From positions 434,001 through 498,000 of the forward strand of contig CAWDWP010000001.1 of the NCBI GenBank assembly GCA_963806045.1: a DNA stretch of 64,000 nucleotides, in the 5' to 3' direction. The position numbers and the translations under genes were made by a program. Shown here one piece after another: positions 19,435 through 28,735 of this stretch (its first letter is position 1; every line of letters starts with the position of its first letter). Under the pieces are notes generated by a model that saw nothing but the letters and a program-made list of their open reading frames with translations, did no database searches and was not told the DNA's origin. The DNA is from DATCHW01 sp963806045 (GTDB taxonomy: Bacteria > Bacteroidota > Ignavibacteria > Tepidaquicellales > Tepidaquicellaceae).

Positions 19435-21531
19435 TTAAAATCCGATTTTTATATTACCAAATATTTCCCGTTTTGCACCTGGCTGATATGCGTTCCCGCC
19501 TGAATCCGGTTCACTAAACGCTACATAAGTCTGGTCAGTAAGATTTCTTCCGTTTATACTAATTTGTCCTTTAATTCCCGAGCAGTTGAAATTGTATCCT
19601 AATCTTGCTCCGAGAAGTGTATATGCCGGTACCGCCTGAGATTCTATATTAGCACCGTCAATAAAAGATTTTGATAACGATTCGGTATTTAATGCTACAA
19701 AGAATCCGGGATAGAAATCCCATTCTACATCAACATATAATTGGTGATCAGGAATATTCGGAAGTTTATTTCCGTTTTGAATATATCTGATGTCGGTTGT
19801 ATCATCCATAATTATCTGTATAGGAGCACTAAGATCATATTTGAAGCTTGAGAATGTATATGCTGCCTGAATTATAAGATCTTTTACGGGAGTATATTTT
19901 GCATATAATTCAAGCCCGGTTCTGTTAGTTGCGCCTACGTTATTATAGAATGTTTCGTGGTTTCTCGGGTATGGAATATAGAATCTGTTAAAATCATTTT
20001 GCGTTTTAAGGTAGAACCCGGTTATGTCATAAGTGAATAGATTTTTTACGCTTCCCCTGAATCCTACGTCAAAACCGCTTGAAGTTGCAAACGTAAGGTT
20101 TTTATTGAACCCTGTAAAAGAAGCAGGATTTTGGGAGAGCTCTTCAGTGGAAGGAGGAAGGAATCCTTGTCCCCAGCTTACAAACACATTAAATTCCGGT
20201 AATGGAGTATAGGTAGCTCCTACTTTAAATGTCGGGTGATTGAAGTCTGCAGTTTGTTTTGCTGTTGTAGAATCCAGAAGGTCTTGCAGATTATTGTTAA
20301 TAGCATCATATCTTAATGATACCATAAAATTAAATTTATTGTTAAATCCAATTTCATCAACTGCGAACACTCCGTAATTGCTTTGAGTAATTTTTTCGTG
20401 TGATAACAAAGTCGTTAAATCAATTAATGAAAAATTATTTGGATTTTCGTGTCCGTCAATTGTCTGCCATTGCATATCGCTGCCGATACTGACTTTATTT
20501 ACGATATTACTTTTTTTATCGAAGACAGAAGTGTTTGTATATTGAACTGATGCTCCCGGAGTAGTAAATATTTGGGTGTTGAAAGTATGGTTGTTTGCTT
20601 CGACAAATTGAGTAGTTTTTACATAACCGCTGAAATTCAGTTCATTATCATTGTCGAAAAATATTTTTCCTGTTAATCCATTTGTGAGTCGATCGTTCTC
20701 GACATGTTCATTAAACGGAATAGCATCGGGATTCGATGTTATGGGACTTGAATTATAAGTCGCTAAATCAATACCTTCAGGGTTTTCATGATATGTATGA
20801 GAATATGTTAATATCGGTGTTAAGGTAATATTCTTAACAGGAGAATAATTTAACTTTGCACTTACATTATTCCCCCAGAAATGTGTATGATCTCTCCATC
20901 CGTCTCCCATTGTTCTTGAAAATGATACACGGTAATTTGCATTTTTTACCTGTCCCCCGAATAATCCGAATCCTTTCCAGAAATTATTGGAACCATACGA
21001 TGCATCGGCTTCCCCAAAAAGCGGGAGGTTTGGGGCATTTTTAGTGATTATATTAATAATACCACCATTCGAGCTTCCGCCGAATAACGAAGCGGATGGT
21101 CCCCGCAAGACTTCGATTTTATCAACATTGTTGAAATCGATATCGTAGAAATCCGATAAAAATCCGCTCGGGTCATTTAAGGGAATTCCATCTAATATTC
21201 CTCTAATGCCTCTTGTACCGCGCTCAGTCAGTATTCCCTGACCCCTGATTGACAGGTGAAGTCTTTCCCCGTTTGCCTGATTATCGACTTTGACACCCGG
21301 AACAAGTTTTAACGGCTCGTCCATTGCTACGGAACGCGGCAGACTATTAAGTATATCATTTCCTATAATACTGATTGGAGCAGGAATATTGCGAAGCGGT
21401 AAATCAAGCCTCGGGGCACGCACGATAATTTCTGTGGGCAATATAAAATTTTTCAAAGTATCTTTATTATCCTGTGCCCATAATATATTACTGCACAGTA
21501 ATATTATAACTGCTATAATAATTTTTTTCAT
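19435..21531 (-). CDS. TonB-dependent outer-membrane receptor
   Basis: The 698-residue protein has a signal peptide (MKKIIIAVIILLCSNILWAQ). The plug domain contains LPTEIIVRAPRLDLPLRNIP, LKLVPGVKVDNQANGERLHL, SIRGQGILTERGTRGIRGIL and VEVLRGPSASLFGGSSNGG-type segments (here IEVLRGPSASLFGGSSNGGI). A 22-strand-like barrel ends GNIKIGF with a terminal Phe. The LRGPSASLFG box is standard for siderophore and cobalamin receptors, but the ligand is unknown. A secreted 178-residue protein lies just upstream on the same strand. A terminator hairpin separates it from the second receptor downstream. Confidence 0.94.
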   Translation of the reverse strand: MKKIIIAVIILLCSNILWAQDNKDTLKNFILPTEIIVRAPRLDLPLRNIPAPISIIGNDILNSLPRSVAMDEPLKLVPGVKVDNQANGERLHLSIRGQGILTERGTRGIRGILDGIPLNDPSGFLSDFYDIDFNNVDKIEVLRGPSASLFGGSSNGGIINIITKNAPNLPLFGEADASYGSNNFWKGFGLFGGQVKNANYRVSFSRTMGDGWRDHTHFWGNNVSAKLNYSPVKNITLTPILTYSHTYHENPEGIDLATYNSSPITSNPDAIPFNEHVENDRLTNGLTGKIFFDNDNELNFSGYVKTTQFVEANNHTFNTQIFTTPGASVQYTNTSVFDKKSNIVNKVSIGSDMQWQTIDGHENPNNFSLIDLTTLLSHEKITQSNYGVFAVDEIGFNNKFNFMVSLRYDAINNNLQDLLDSTTAKQTADFNHPTFKVGATYTPLPEFNVFVSWGQGFLPPSTEELSQNPASFTGFNKNLTFATSSGFDVGFRGSVKNLFTYDITGFYLKTQNDFNRFYIPYPRNHETFYNNVGATNRTGLELYAKYTPVKDLIIQAAYTFSSFKYDLSAPIQIIMDDTTDIRYIQNGNKLPNIPDHQLYVDVEWDFYPGFFVALNTESLSKSFIDGANIESQAVPAYTLLGARLGYNFNCSGIKGQISINGRNLTDQTYVAFSEPDSGGNAYQPGAKREIFGNIKIGF

Positions 21532-21610
21532 AAGTTTTTTTAATTAGATTAATTAAAAATGAATAATTGTTTTTTGACAATTTATCAGTAAACAATTTGA
21601 GAATGAAATA

Positions 21611-22147
21611 TTATGCGGTGGATGACTCTTTTGGAGGGGGTGTCAGGATTTCTTTGAAATTCGTTTTTAAATTGATTTTATTAAAGCGAATAAATTCAAT
21701 AATCTGATTTGTAAAGAGAGAACCTTGCTGAGGAGTGATTCCCAATGATATTTTAGTCCTTAATATATTTCGAATTGCAGGTTGTCCCGATCTTTTAGTA
21801 TTCAGATCCTCTATATAAGAAGAAAATATTTTCTCGATTGTATTTTCTTTTTCGTCATTAAAACAGTATAGGATTAATTTGTCTCCTTCTTCATATTTCC
21901 TGTAAATATCATACAATTTTCCTTTGTATTTTATTTCATAATCATGGAGGAATATGCATTCAATATTATAGGGGATTAAGTCTTTACTCAGGACTATAAT
22001 ATCCAGATCTTCTTCAGATATGTAGTTTCTCATTTTTTCGAAAGCATCATCTTTAATAGATTGCTTTACTTCAAAATAAACCAATACATACCCGAAGGAG
22101 TTAAATAAAAGCAAAAACGATAACAATATTATTGCAATTTTTTTCAT
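21611..22147 (-). CDS. Small exported protein of unknown function beside TonB receptors
   Basis: The 178-residue protein has an N-terminal hydrophobic segment (MKKIAIILLSFLLLFNSFGYVLVYF) that could be a signal peptide or membrane anchor. The middle contains EIKYKGKLYDIYRKYEEGDKL and ILYCFNDEKENTIEKIF, a pattern I associate with small exported Bacteroidota proteins encoded next to TonB receptors. The C-terminus is proline-rich (EILTPPPKESS). No cysteine/histidine metal-binding cluster stands out. It probably heads the minus-strand receptor locus, with 79 bases to the next gene. The function is unknown. Confidence 0.7.
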   Translation of the reverse strand: MKKIAIILLSFLLLFNSFGYVLVYFEVKQSIKDDAFEKMRNYISEEDLDIIVLSKDLIPYNIECIFLHDYEIKYKGKLYDIYRKYEEGDKLILYCFNDEKENTIEKIFSSYIEDLNTKRSGQPAIRNILRTKISLGITPQQGSLFTNQIIEFIRFNKINLKTNFKEILTPPPKESSTA

Positions 22148-22403
22148 TACTTACACATATAAACAAAATAAAACGAAAAAAATTAATTACCACCGATAAT
22201 AAACTAATCATAAAATTTAATTTTATCAATTATCAAATTTGAACAAAACAGAAGTTTAAAATCACACTTCGTTAATGTTCTCTTGATATTAGTTATTTAT
22301 TATTATAAGTTTAATGATATGAACAAAATGAAATTCATTTTAATATTATTATCTTAATTGCTGTGGGAATGATAGTAGAAATAATATTTTAATTTTAGTA
22401 TTT

Positions 22404-24329
22404 ATGAAAAAAATATTTATTACAATTGTATTTATATCCTTAATTGTATTCCAGTCAACCACAGTTCAATCACAAATCCGCATTAAAAGATATCCGAACT
22501 ACACGCAGGTTAATTTTACGATTACAATGCCCGATGGTGCAATTTTAGATTGCTCAAAGTTTTACCCGGATGAAACACCCCCGGTTAACGGATGGCCCGT
22601 AATTATTTACTGTCACGGATATGGTCTAAGCAAAGCAGACGTTGAAGCCGCCGCTATAGAACAGTCACAATACGGATATTATTGCATGACATATTCAATG
22701 AGGGGGCAGGGATTTTCAACAGGAAAATCAAATCTTATCAGCACAACGGAAATGAATGATTTTAACAATGTGGTCAATTATGTAAAAAATGATGCTATTG
22801 TAAACCCTGATAGGGTAGGCGTTAACGGAGCTTCTCAGGGAGGAATCATTCCCTTTATGGCTGTCTGCAACGGTACAAATCTTAGAATGGTTACCTCTGA
22901 AGTCAGTTCCCCGGAATTTGCATCCAGCTGGATTGAAAACAAGTGTGTGAAAATGACATTGCTCTGGAGCCTCAGTTATGATACAAGCAGATGCAGATAT
23001 AATAACCAGGTCTCAAGTTACAGAAACTGGATACTTGAAGACTCACCCGAGAAATGGGACAGTTTAGCATATTATATTCCCATAAACAGAGATTTTACAA
23101 ATAAAGTGACCCAAAATACAGTACCGATATACTTATCAAATGTCTGGCAGGATAAATTTTTTAATGTATACGGAGTAATCAAACAAATTCAAAATTTAAG
23201 CGTTCCTAAGAAATTCTATTTTGGTACTTATCTGGCGCACGGAGCAGATGATAACGAAGTAGAGCATGTTTATTATGGAAATACTCTCGGGGATTATTTT
23301 GACTATTGGCTTCAGGATATTCAAAACGGTGTAATGGATTCTTCTATGTATGTTTACTCATCAAGCAACTATCCAAGGATTGGAAATTGCTGGTCATGGA
23401 CCCGTTCTTACTCGAATAGCTGGCCACCTGCAGGAGTAGAGGATATCAAATTCTACCTTACGCCAAATTCTAAATTGAGAACTGTCGTAAACACTTCAAA
23501 TCCGGACACAGTTGGATTTCTGAATGATATTAAGGATCAGACGTTAACGATGACTGAAGCGGTAAACAGGGAGTTCACCGGGACTGTATTTAATTCTAAA
23601 TTCGGAAAGACACAATTAGTATTTGAAACCCCACCGCTTATACAGAATACCACGATGGCAGGGACACCTATGGTAAATGTGCATTACAGAAGCGATGCGA
23701 ATAAATGTCAGTTTAATTTCCAGATATGGGAAGTACTTCCCAACAATACATCAAACCTCGTTTCGAGGGCTAATGCGATGGAACGCAATATAACCCCTAA
23801 TACGATACGACAGTTAACATACTGGGGAACTTCGCACTCACATATATTTAAGGCGGGAAACAAAATACGGGTGATATTAACAAACCTTGACAATATTTCA
23901 AATGATTATTTTATGAGGACTAATCCATATGTATTACCCTCTCTTATGAGAGCGAGGAATACAATTTATATGAATTCTTCAAATCCCACTTATATTCAGC
24001 TTCCTTTAATCGGTTATATTTCTAATGACGTAATTTCAAACACATCGGTTGTTCCGGGAAAATATTTTTTATCTCAGAATTTTCCTAATCCCTTCAATCC
24101 TATAACCAAAATCAAATTTGGAATTCCTGCAGGAATAAAAAAACAAAATGTACAGATATTTATTTACGATATTTCCGGAAGGCAGATTCTGAAACTGGTT
24201 GATGAGCAGTTATCCCCGGGAGAACATGAAGTGAAATGGGATGCTTCTGAAATGCCGAGCGGAACTTATTTTTACAAAATCTCAGCAGGAAATTATTCTG
24301 AAGCAAAAAAAATGCTATTAATTAAATAA
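22404..24329 (+). CDS. Secreted CocE/NonD-family (X-Pro dipeptidyl-peptidase-like) hydrolase with T9SS sorting domain
   Basis: The 641-residue protein has a signal peptide (ending in VQSQ), then an alpha/beta-hydrolase domain. This has an N-terminal strand MPDGAILDCSKFYP, the oxyanion region VIIYCHGYGLS, and the nucleophile elbow GASQGG. Probable Asp and His of the triad lie in NVWQDKFFN and TYLAHGADDNE. A jelly-roll PepX C-terminal-like domain follows (SHIFKAGNKIRVILTNLDN), then a T9SS sorting domain from NFPNPFNPITKIKF to KKMLLIK. The family cleaves Xaa-Pro dipeptides, cocaine-like esters or glutaryl side chains; the substrate is unknown. The sorting domain has no palindromic insertion. The 255 bases before the gene hold nothing recognisable. 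Confidence 0.87.
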   Translation: MKKIFITIVFISLIVFQSTTVQSQIRIKRYPNYTQVNFTITMPDGAILDCSKFYPDETPPVNGWPVIIYCHGYGLSKADVEAAAIEQSQYGYYCMTYSMRGQGFSTGKSNLISTTEMNDFNNVVNYVKNDAIVNPDRVGVNGASQGGIIPFMAVCNGTNLRMVTSEVSSPEFASSWIENKCVKMTLLWSLSYDTSRCRYNNQVSSYRNWILEDSPEKWDSLAYYIPINRDFTNKVTQNTVPIYLSNVWQDKFFNVYGVIKQIQNLSVPKKFYFGTYLAHGADDNEVEHVYYGNTLGDYFDYWLQDIQNGVMDSSMYVYSSSNYPRIGNCWSWTRSYSNSWPPAGVEDIKFYLTPNSKLRTVVNTSNPDTVGFLNDIKDQTLTMTEAVNREFTGTVFNSKFGKTQLVFETPPLIQNTTMAGTPMVNVHYRSDANKCQFNFQIWEVLPNNTSNLVSRANAMERNITPNTIRQLTYWGTSHSHIFKAGNKIRVILTNLDNISNDYFMRTNPYVLPSLMRARNTIYMNSSNPTYIQLPLIGYISNDVISNTSVVPGKYFLSQNFPNPFNPITKIKFGIPAGIKKQNVQIFIYDISGRQILKLVDEQLSPGEHEVKWDASEMPSGTYFYKISAGNYSEAKKMLLIK

Positions 24330-24476
24330 ATATAGCTATTTAGTTAATAGTCCTCCAATCTTTTAAGAGGATATCTAATAAATAATTAAGCCGTAAAAAG
24401 CTATATTTCCAATCGTTTAATAAATTGTATTTGAGGTAGAGTGTTTGTATTTTTGATAAACTATTAAAAAAGGCGT

Positions 24477-25094
24477 ATGAAAAACAAAATCGTAATTATA
24501 ATATCCATTTTTGCATTATTTTTATCCTCATCTTTATTTTACGGATGCGGTTATAATAAACTTGTAACACTAGAAGAGGGTGTTAACTCAGGGTGGTCAC
24601 AAGTAGAAAATCAATATCAGAGAAGAGCTGACCTTATTCCTAACCTTGTTAAAACAGTTGAAGGTGCAGCAGATTTTGAGAAAAGCGTTCTAACGGAAGT
24701 GACAGAAATGAGAAGCAGAGTCGGCCAGGTGAAATTAAGCGCCGAAGATTTAAATGACCCGGAAAAATTTGCCGCATACCAAAAGGCACAGGATGGGTTA
24801 TCCAGTGCATTATCGAGATTACTCGTAGTGACCGAAAACTATCCACAGTTAAAATCAAATGAAAGTTTCCTTCAGCTTCAGTCTCAACTGGAAGGTACAG
24901 AAAACAGGATTTCAGTGGAAAGAATGAAATTTAACGAAGCCGTTCAGAGATTTAATACTGAAAGAAGAAGTTTCCCGACAATTATATTTGCAGGTATAAT
25001 GGGATTTAAGGAAAAACAATACTTCAAGGGTAAAGAAGGAACAGATCAACCTCCCGATGTAAAATTTAATTTTGATAAAAAGAAACAAAATTAA
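24477..25094 (+). CDS. lemA: LemA family protein
   Basis: The 205-residue protein has an N-terminal membrane segment ending in FYGCGYNKLV, which may also serve as a lipobox. The LemA core follows: GWSQVENQYQRRADLIPNLVKTV and the long coiled helices SRLLVVTENYPQLKSNESF and QLEGTENRISVERMKFNEAV. LemA proteins are membrane-anchored helical bundles with the bulk outside the cytoplasm. Their role is unclear; they often pair with TPM-domain or peptidase genes, none of which occurs here. The last codons (FDKKKQN and stop) lie inside an 88-94-bp direct repeat that continues downstream. Confidence 0.93.
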   Translation: MKNKIVIIISIFALFLSSSLFYGCGYNKLVTLEEGVNSGWSQVENQYQRRADLIPNLVKTVEGAADFEKSVLTEVTEMRSRVGQVKLSAEDLNDPEKFAAYQKAQDGLSSALSRLLVVTENYPQLKSNESFLQLQSQLEGTENRISVERMKFNEAVQRFNTERRSFPTIIFAGIMGFKEKQYFKGKEGTDQPPDVKFNFDKKKQN

Positions 25095-25262
25095 ATTTAA
25101 ATGAATAATGATTAATGAGTAATGAATAATGAAAGACAAAGATAATATGTTAATAAAATCGGATAAAAAGAAACAAAATTAAATTTGAACGAATAATGAT
25201 TAATGATTAAGAGTAATGAATAATAAAAAGAAAAGATAATATGATAATAAAATCCGATAAAA
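25074..25262 (+). repeat. Direct repeat duplicating the lemA 3' end
   Basis: Two units, 25074-25161 and 25162-25255, both start with GATAAAAAGAAACAAAATTA, the last codons of lemA, and end with AATAAAATC. A third copy begins and stops at 25256-25262. The units contain AATGATTAATGAATAATG-like low-complexity sequence that recurs in inverted orientation after the following gene. The pattern suggests slippage or insertion-associated duplication next to lemA. Confidence 0.85.
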
Positions 25263-25274
25263 CGAATCATTAAA

Positions 25275-25631
25275 ATGAAAGAAAATGTAATCAAAGATAA
25301 ATCCTTTGAGTTTGCAGTAAAAATTGTCAATCTATCGAGAGCATTAATAAAAGAAGAAAAGGAATTTGTAATATCGAAGCAAATATTAAAAAGCGGTACA
25401 TCAATCGGAGCAAATGTTGAGGAAGCAGATGGGGGGATATCAAAAGCAGATTTTTCCAGTAAAATCTCCATTGCATATAAAGAAGCGAAAGAAACACTTT
25501 ACTGGCTTAGATTATTACATGAGACTAATTTAATTAGGGATGAATTATTTCATACCCTTAAATCTGATTGCGATGAAATTTGTAAAATATTGTTTTCAAT
25601 AATCAAAACTACCAGAATTAATAATAATTAA
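25275..25631 (+). CDS. Four-helix-bundle protein (23S rRNA intervening-sequence / S23-like family)
   Basis: The 118-residue protein matches the family pattern. Helix one contains SFEFAVKIVNLSRAL. The conserved ISKQILKSGTSIGANVEEA motif follows, then SKISIAYKEAKETLYWLRLL and a final helix. Members are encoded inside 23S rRNA intervening sequences, as free-standing genes, or (as Avd) with diversity-generating retroelements. No reverse transcriptase or rRNA is present here. The gene is bracketed by related short repeats: AATGATTAATGAATAATG-like upstream, and the reverse complement downstream. This suggests a small movable or recombination-inserted module between lemA and the sugar-nucleotide gene. 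Its molecular function is unknown. Confidence 0.9.
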   Translation: MKENVIKDKSFEFAVKIVNLSRALIKEEKEFVISKQILKSGTSIGANVEEADGGISKADFSSKISIAYKEAKETLYWLRLLHETNLIRDELFHTLKSDCDEICKILFSIIKTTRINNN

Positions 25632-25654
25632 CCATTATCATCGATATTGTATAG

Positions 25655-25693
25655 TAATCATTATTCATTAATCATTATTCATTAATCATTATA
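25655..25693. repeat. Inverted counterpart of the repeats upstream of the four-helix-bundle gene
   Basis: Three TCATTATTCATTAA-like units follow the four-helix-bundle stop codon and run up to the next start codon. Their reverse complement (AATGATTAATGAATAATGA) matches the low-complexity part of the units at 25100-25230, so the gene is flanked by inverted low-complexity repeats. Confidence 0.65.
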
Positions 25694-25696
25694 TTT

Positions 25697-28141
25697 ATGC
25701 AGGCTGTTATAATGGCGGGGGGATTCGGGACGAGGCTAAAACCTCTTACCAACCATATCCCGAAACCGATGGTTCCGGTTGTAAATAAGCCTATGCTGGA
25801 GCATCTGTTTACTCTTTTAAAAAATCATAAGATAAAAGAGTATGTGATGCTGTTATACTACCAGCCGGATATTATCAGGAATTATTTTGGTGACGGGAAA
25901 AAGTTCGGGGTTCAGATTGAATACATAATTCCTGACCGCGATTACGGCACCGCGGGAGCTGTTAAGCTTTCAGAAAAATTTATAAGGAATAATTTTCTGG
26001 TTATAAGCGGGGATGTTCTAACAGATTTTGACCTGACTCAGTTATTGAATTTTCACAAAGAGAAAAACTCCGTCGCAACAATTTCCTTATACAGCTCTGA
26101 AAACCCTCTGCAATATGGTATTATACTTACAGATAAAGAAGGGAAGATAATCAGATTCCTTGAAAAACCATCCTCCTCAGAAATATTTTCAGATACTATT
26201 AATACCGGAATCTATTACTTCAAGAAAGAAGTATTTAATCATATTCCGGACGGAGAAAATTTTGATTTTTCTAAAGATCTTTTCCCTTACCTTCTGAAAA
26301 ATAAGATTCCTCTTTATGGAAATAAAAATTCGGGTTACTGGAAAGATGTTGGTACCCTGGAAGAATATTTGTCCGCTAATCTTGACATTTTAAATGGAAA
26401 ACTCGATTATGTAAAAGCACAGGACTCAAACGGAAATTGTATAAGCCCAAGTGCAATAATAAGTGAAAATGCAATTATTGAGAACAGCATTATAGGTGAA
26501 AACGTGACGATTGATAAAGGTGTTTCTGTTAAGAATTCTGTTATATGGGAAAATGTTAAAATCAGTTCAAAAGCTAAAGTGTTATATGATGTAATTGGAA
26601 AGAACTGCACCATTATGCAAAATGCCCGTATAAATGATTTTGTCTTTATAGGTGATGACTGTTCTATAGGTAAAAATGCTTTTATTAGCTCGAGTATAAA
26701 GATATGGGATAAAAAGATTGTAGAAAATAATGCGAAAGTTACACGGAGTCTGATTTATGAAGACACTTTCTTTAATGAACTATTTACTGATTCAAGAATA
26801 ACCGGTCTTTCAAATCTTCAGATTAATCCGGAATTCGGTTCGAAGCTTGGAATTGTTTACGGTACATTTGCGGGAAAAAATAAAACTATGATGGCAGGAC
26901 GTGATATTGACAATATTTCAAATATGATTAAACGTTCAATTACGAGCGGTATACTTTCATCAGGGGTTAATGTGACTGATTTGCAGGTGATTCCGATTCC
27001 GATATTGAGGCAGGAACTTAAAAGCGGCGGCGGCTTTGGAGGAATATTTGTAAGAAAATCTCCGTTTGATAAAAACTCTACAGATATTATTTTTATTGAT
27101 AAGGACGGGCGGGACCTTTCCAGCAGTAAGACGAAATCAATCGAGCGCTTATTCTTCAGCGAAGAATATATACGGGCAGATTATGAAAATGTAGGTTCAT
27201 TGAAGTATTCTGAAAGAACGAGCGGAAAATATAAAGAGCATTTTTTAGATTGCATCGACGTACCTGCAATTCAAAAAAGACATTTTAAGATTGTCATAGA
27301 TTATTCATTCGGAATTGCTTCAACAATATTTCCGAACATACTTGGTGATTTCAATTGCGAAACTGTTTCGCTATCAGCACATCTCGAAAAAGAAAAGATG
27401 ACGAGGAATGCCGCAGAATTTAACTATGCCCTTGATAATTTTTCATTTGTAGTAAAGTCGCTTGATTACGACATAGGGTTTATGATTGATTCAGGGGGAG
27501 AGAAAGTTTGGCTTGCAACCAACGGGGGCAAAATACTGAATGGGGACAGGTTCTGCACTATAGTGACAAAGATGTTCCTGATGGGAACACCGGGAGTGAA
27601 GAAAATTGCAATGCCTATACAGGCAACTTCAGAAGTTGATATTATTGCAAAAGAATACGGAGTCGAAGTTATCAGGGTAAAAGATTCACATTATGCCATG
27701 ATGATGGCTTGTGATGATTCAGAAGTGAAGTTTGTCGGAGGTACCAGGGGTGGATTTTTATTCCCGGAATTTATATATGCTACTGATGGAATGTTTACAA
27801 TTGCTAAAATTTTGGATTTATTAGCAAAGACAAAAACCACCATAGATGAACTTGATGATGTACTTCCTAAACTTCATATGCTAAAAGCTAATATAACTTG
27901 TTCAAAAGAAGATAAGGGCAAAATTATGAGAAGATTTATGGAAGATACGATGAAATTTAAGCAAACCCTCATTGACGGAGTTAAAATACATTTAAGCAAA
28001 ACAGATAACATATTATGTATTCCCGATAAAAACAGAAACTTAGTTCAAATGAATGTAGAAACAGATTCACTTGAAAAATCCCGCAAATTATTGAAAGAAT
28101 ACACTCACCAAATTGAAAGTTATATTAAAAATAAAAAATAA
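25697..28141 (+). CDS. Nucleotidyltransferase-LbetaH-phosphohexomutase fusion (mannose-1-P guanylyltransferase/phosphomannomutase-like)
   Basis: The 814-residue protein has three parts. Residues 1-235 form an NTP-transferase with the signature MAGGFGTRLKPLT, the substrate loop KPMVPVVNKPMLEHL, GDVLTDFD and FLEKPS. Residues about 240-345 are left-handed beta-helix hexapeptide repeats (NSIIGENVTIDKG, NSVIWENVKISSKA). Residues about 360-814 match a phosphohexomutase. In that last part the usual phosphoserine loop TASHNP is not recognisable; GGIFVRKSPFDKN occupies the region. The metal loop DGDGDR is replaced by FMIDSGGEKVWL. The mutase module therefore looks catalytically degenerate, and the nucleotidyltransferase is probably the active part. 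It likely supplies NDP-sugars for surface glycans. An EIIA gene follows after 87 bases. Confidence 0.85.
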   Translation: MQAVIMAGGFGTRLKPLTNHIPKPMVPVVNKPMLEHLFTLLKNHKIKEYVMLLYYQPDIIRNYFGDGKKFGVQIEYIIPDRDYGTAGAVKLSEKFIRNNFLVISGDVLTDFDLTQLLNFHKEKNSVATISLYSSENPLQYGIILTDKEGKIIRFLEKPSSSEIFSDTINTGIYYFKKEVFNHIPDGENFDFSKDLFPYLLKNKIPLYGNKNSGYWKDVGTLEEYLSANLDILNGKLDYVKAQDSNGNCISPSAIISENAIIENSIIGENVTIDKGVSVKNSVIWENVKISSKAKVLYDVIGKNCTIMQNARINDFVFIGDDCSIGKNAFISSSIKIWDKKIVENNAKVTRSLIYEDTFFNELFTDSRITGLSNLQINPEFGSKLGIVYGTFAGKNKTMMAGRDIDNISNMIKRSITSGILSSGVNVTDLQVIPIPILRQELKSGGGFGGIFVRKSPFDKNSTDIIFIDKDGRDLSSSKTKSIERLFFSEEYIRADYENVGSLKYSERTSGKYKEHFLDCIDVPAIQKRHFKIVIDYSFGIASTIFPNILGDFNCETVSLSAHLEKEKMTRNAAEFNYALDNFSFVVKSLDYDIGFMIDSGGEKVWLATNGGKILNGDRFCTIVTKMFLMGTPGVKKIAMPIQATSEVDIIAKEYGVEVIRVKDSHYAMMMACDDSEVKFVGGTRGGFLFPEFIYATDGMFTIAKILDLLAKTKTTIDELDDVLPKLHMLKANITCSKEDKGKIMRRFMEDTMKFKQTLIDGVKIHLSKTDNILCIPDKNRNLVQMNVETDSLEKSRKLLKEYTHQIESYIKNKK

Positions 28142-28228
28142 TACTTAACTTGTATATTCAATAATATTCAAAAACGAATAAAAATCTTAAAAAATATTAA
28201 GCGAAAAATTTATAGAATTTAATTAAAT

Positions 28229-28699
28229 ATGAAGATTAGCGACATTTTAAAAGAAAAAGTTACCAGAATAAAACTGATAGCAAAGGACAAGACGGAAGCC
28301 ATAAATAAAATGATAGATCTTGCCAATAACTCGGGAAATATTATTGACCTGGAAAAAGTAAGGGAATGTGTTTTCGAACGGGAAAAACTAGTATCAACAG
28401 GTGTAGGAAAGGGTTTTGCGATTCCTCACGGAAAATCAGATTTTGTTTCCGATATCACTGCTGCTTTCGGTATTATGTCAGATCCGATTGAGTTTGATTC
28501 AATAGACGGAGAGAAAGTAAAATTTATTTTTCTTTTGATAGGGAAAGACAGCATGTTAAATGCTCACATAAAACTCCTTAGCAGAATATCAAGGCTGATG
28601 AATAAAGATGAATTCAGGGTTAAACTAACTAAAGCTCAAAGCGATGAAGAAGTAGTGAAACTTTTCAAAGAAGAAGAACAAAATTATCTGGAGCTTTAA
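28229..28699 (+). CDS. PTS EIIA domain protein (fructose/nitrogen-regulatory type)
   Basis: This 156-residue single-domain EIIA has the phospho-accepting His67 in GFAIPHGKS, preceded by the family's REKLVSTGVGKG. LLIGKDSMLNAHIKLLSRISRLM is the conserved C-terminal block. It would accept phosphate from HPr (a copy is at 309-575). No EIIB, EIIC or enzyme I lies nearby, which fits the PtsN-like regulatory class rather than sugar uptake. It follows the sugar-nucleotide fusion gene and may be co-transcribed with it. What it regulates is not visible here. Confidence 0.92.
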   Translation: MKISDILKEKVTRIKLIAKDKTEAINKMIDLANNSGNIIDLEKVRECVFEREKLVSTGVGKGFAIPHGKSDFVSDITAAFGIMSDPIEFDSIDGEKVKFIFLLIGKDSMLNAHIKLLSRISRLMNKDEFRVKLTKAQSDEEVVKLFKEEEQNYLEL

Positions 28700-28735
28700 T
28701 CGTTTAAATTTATACCTCCCAATCATTGTTATGTC

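Noticed and set aside
22320..22358. Short hydrophobic ORF MNKMKFILILLS before the CocE-like gene
   Set aside because: It stops after 12 codons and looks like chance or a remnant of a signal peptide. No continuation is found in other frames.
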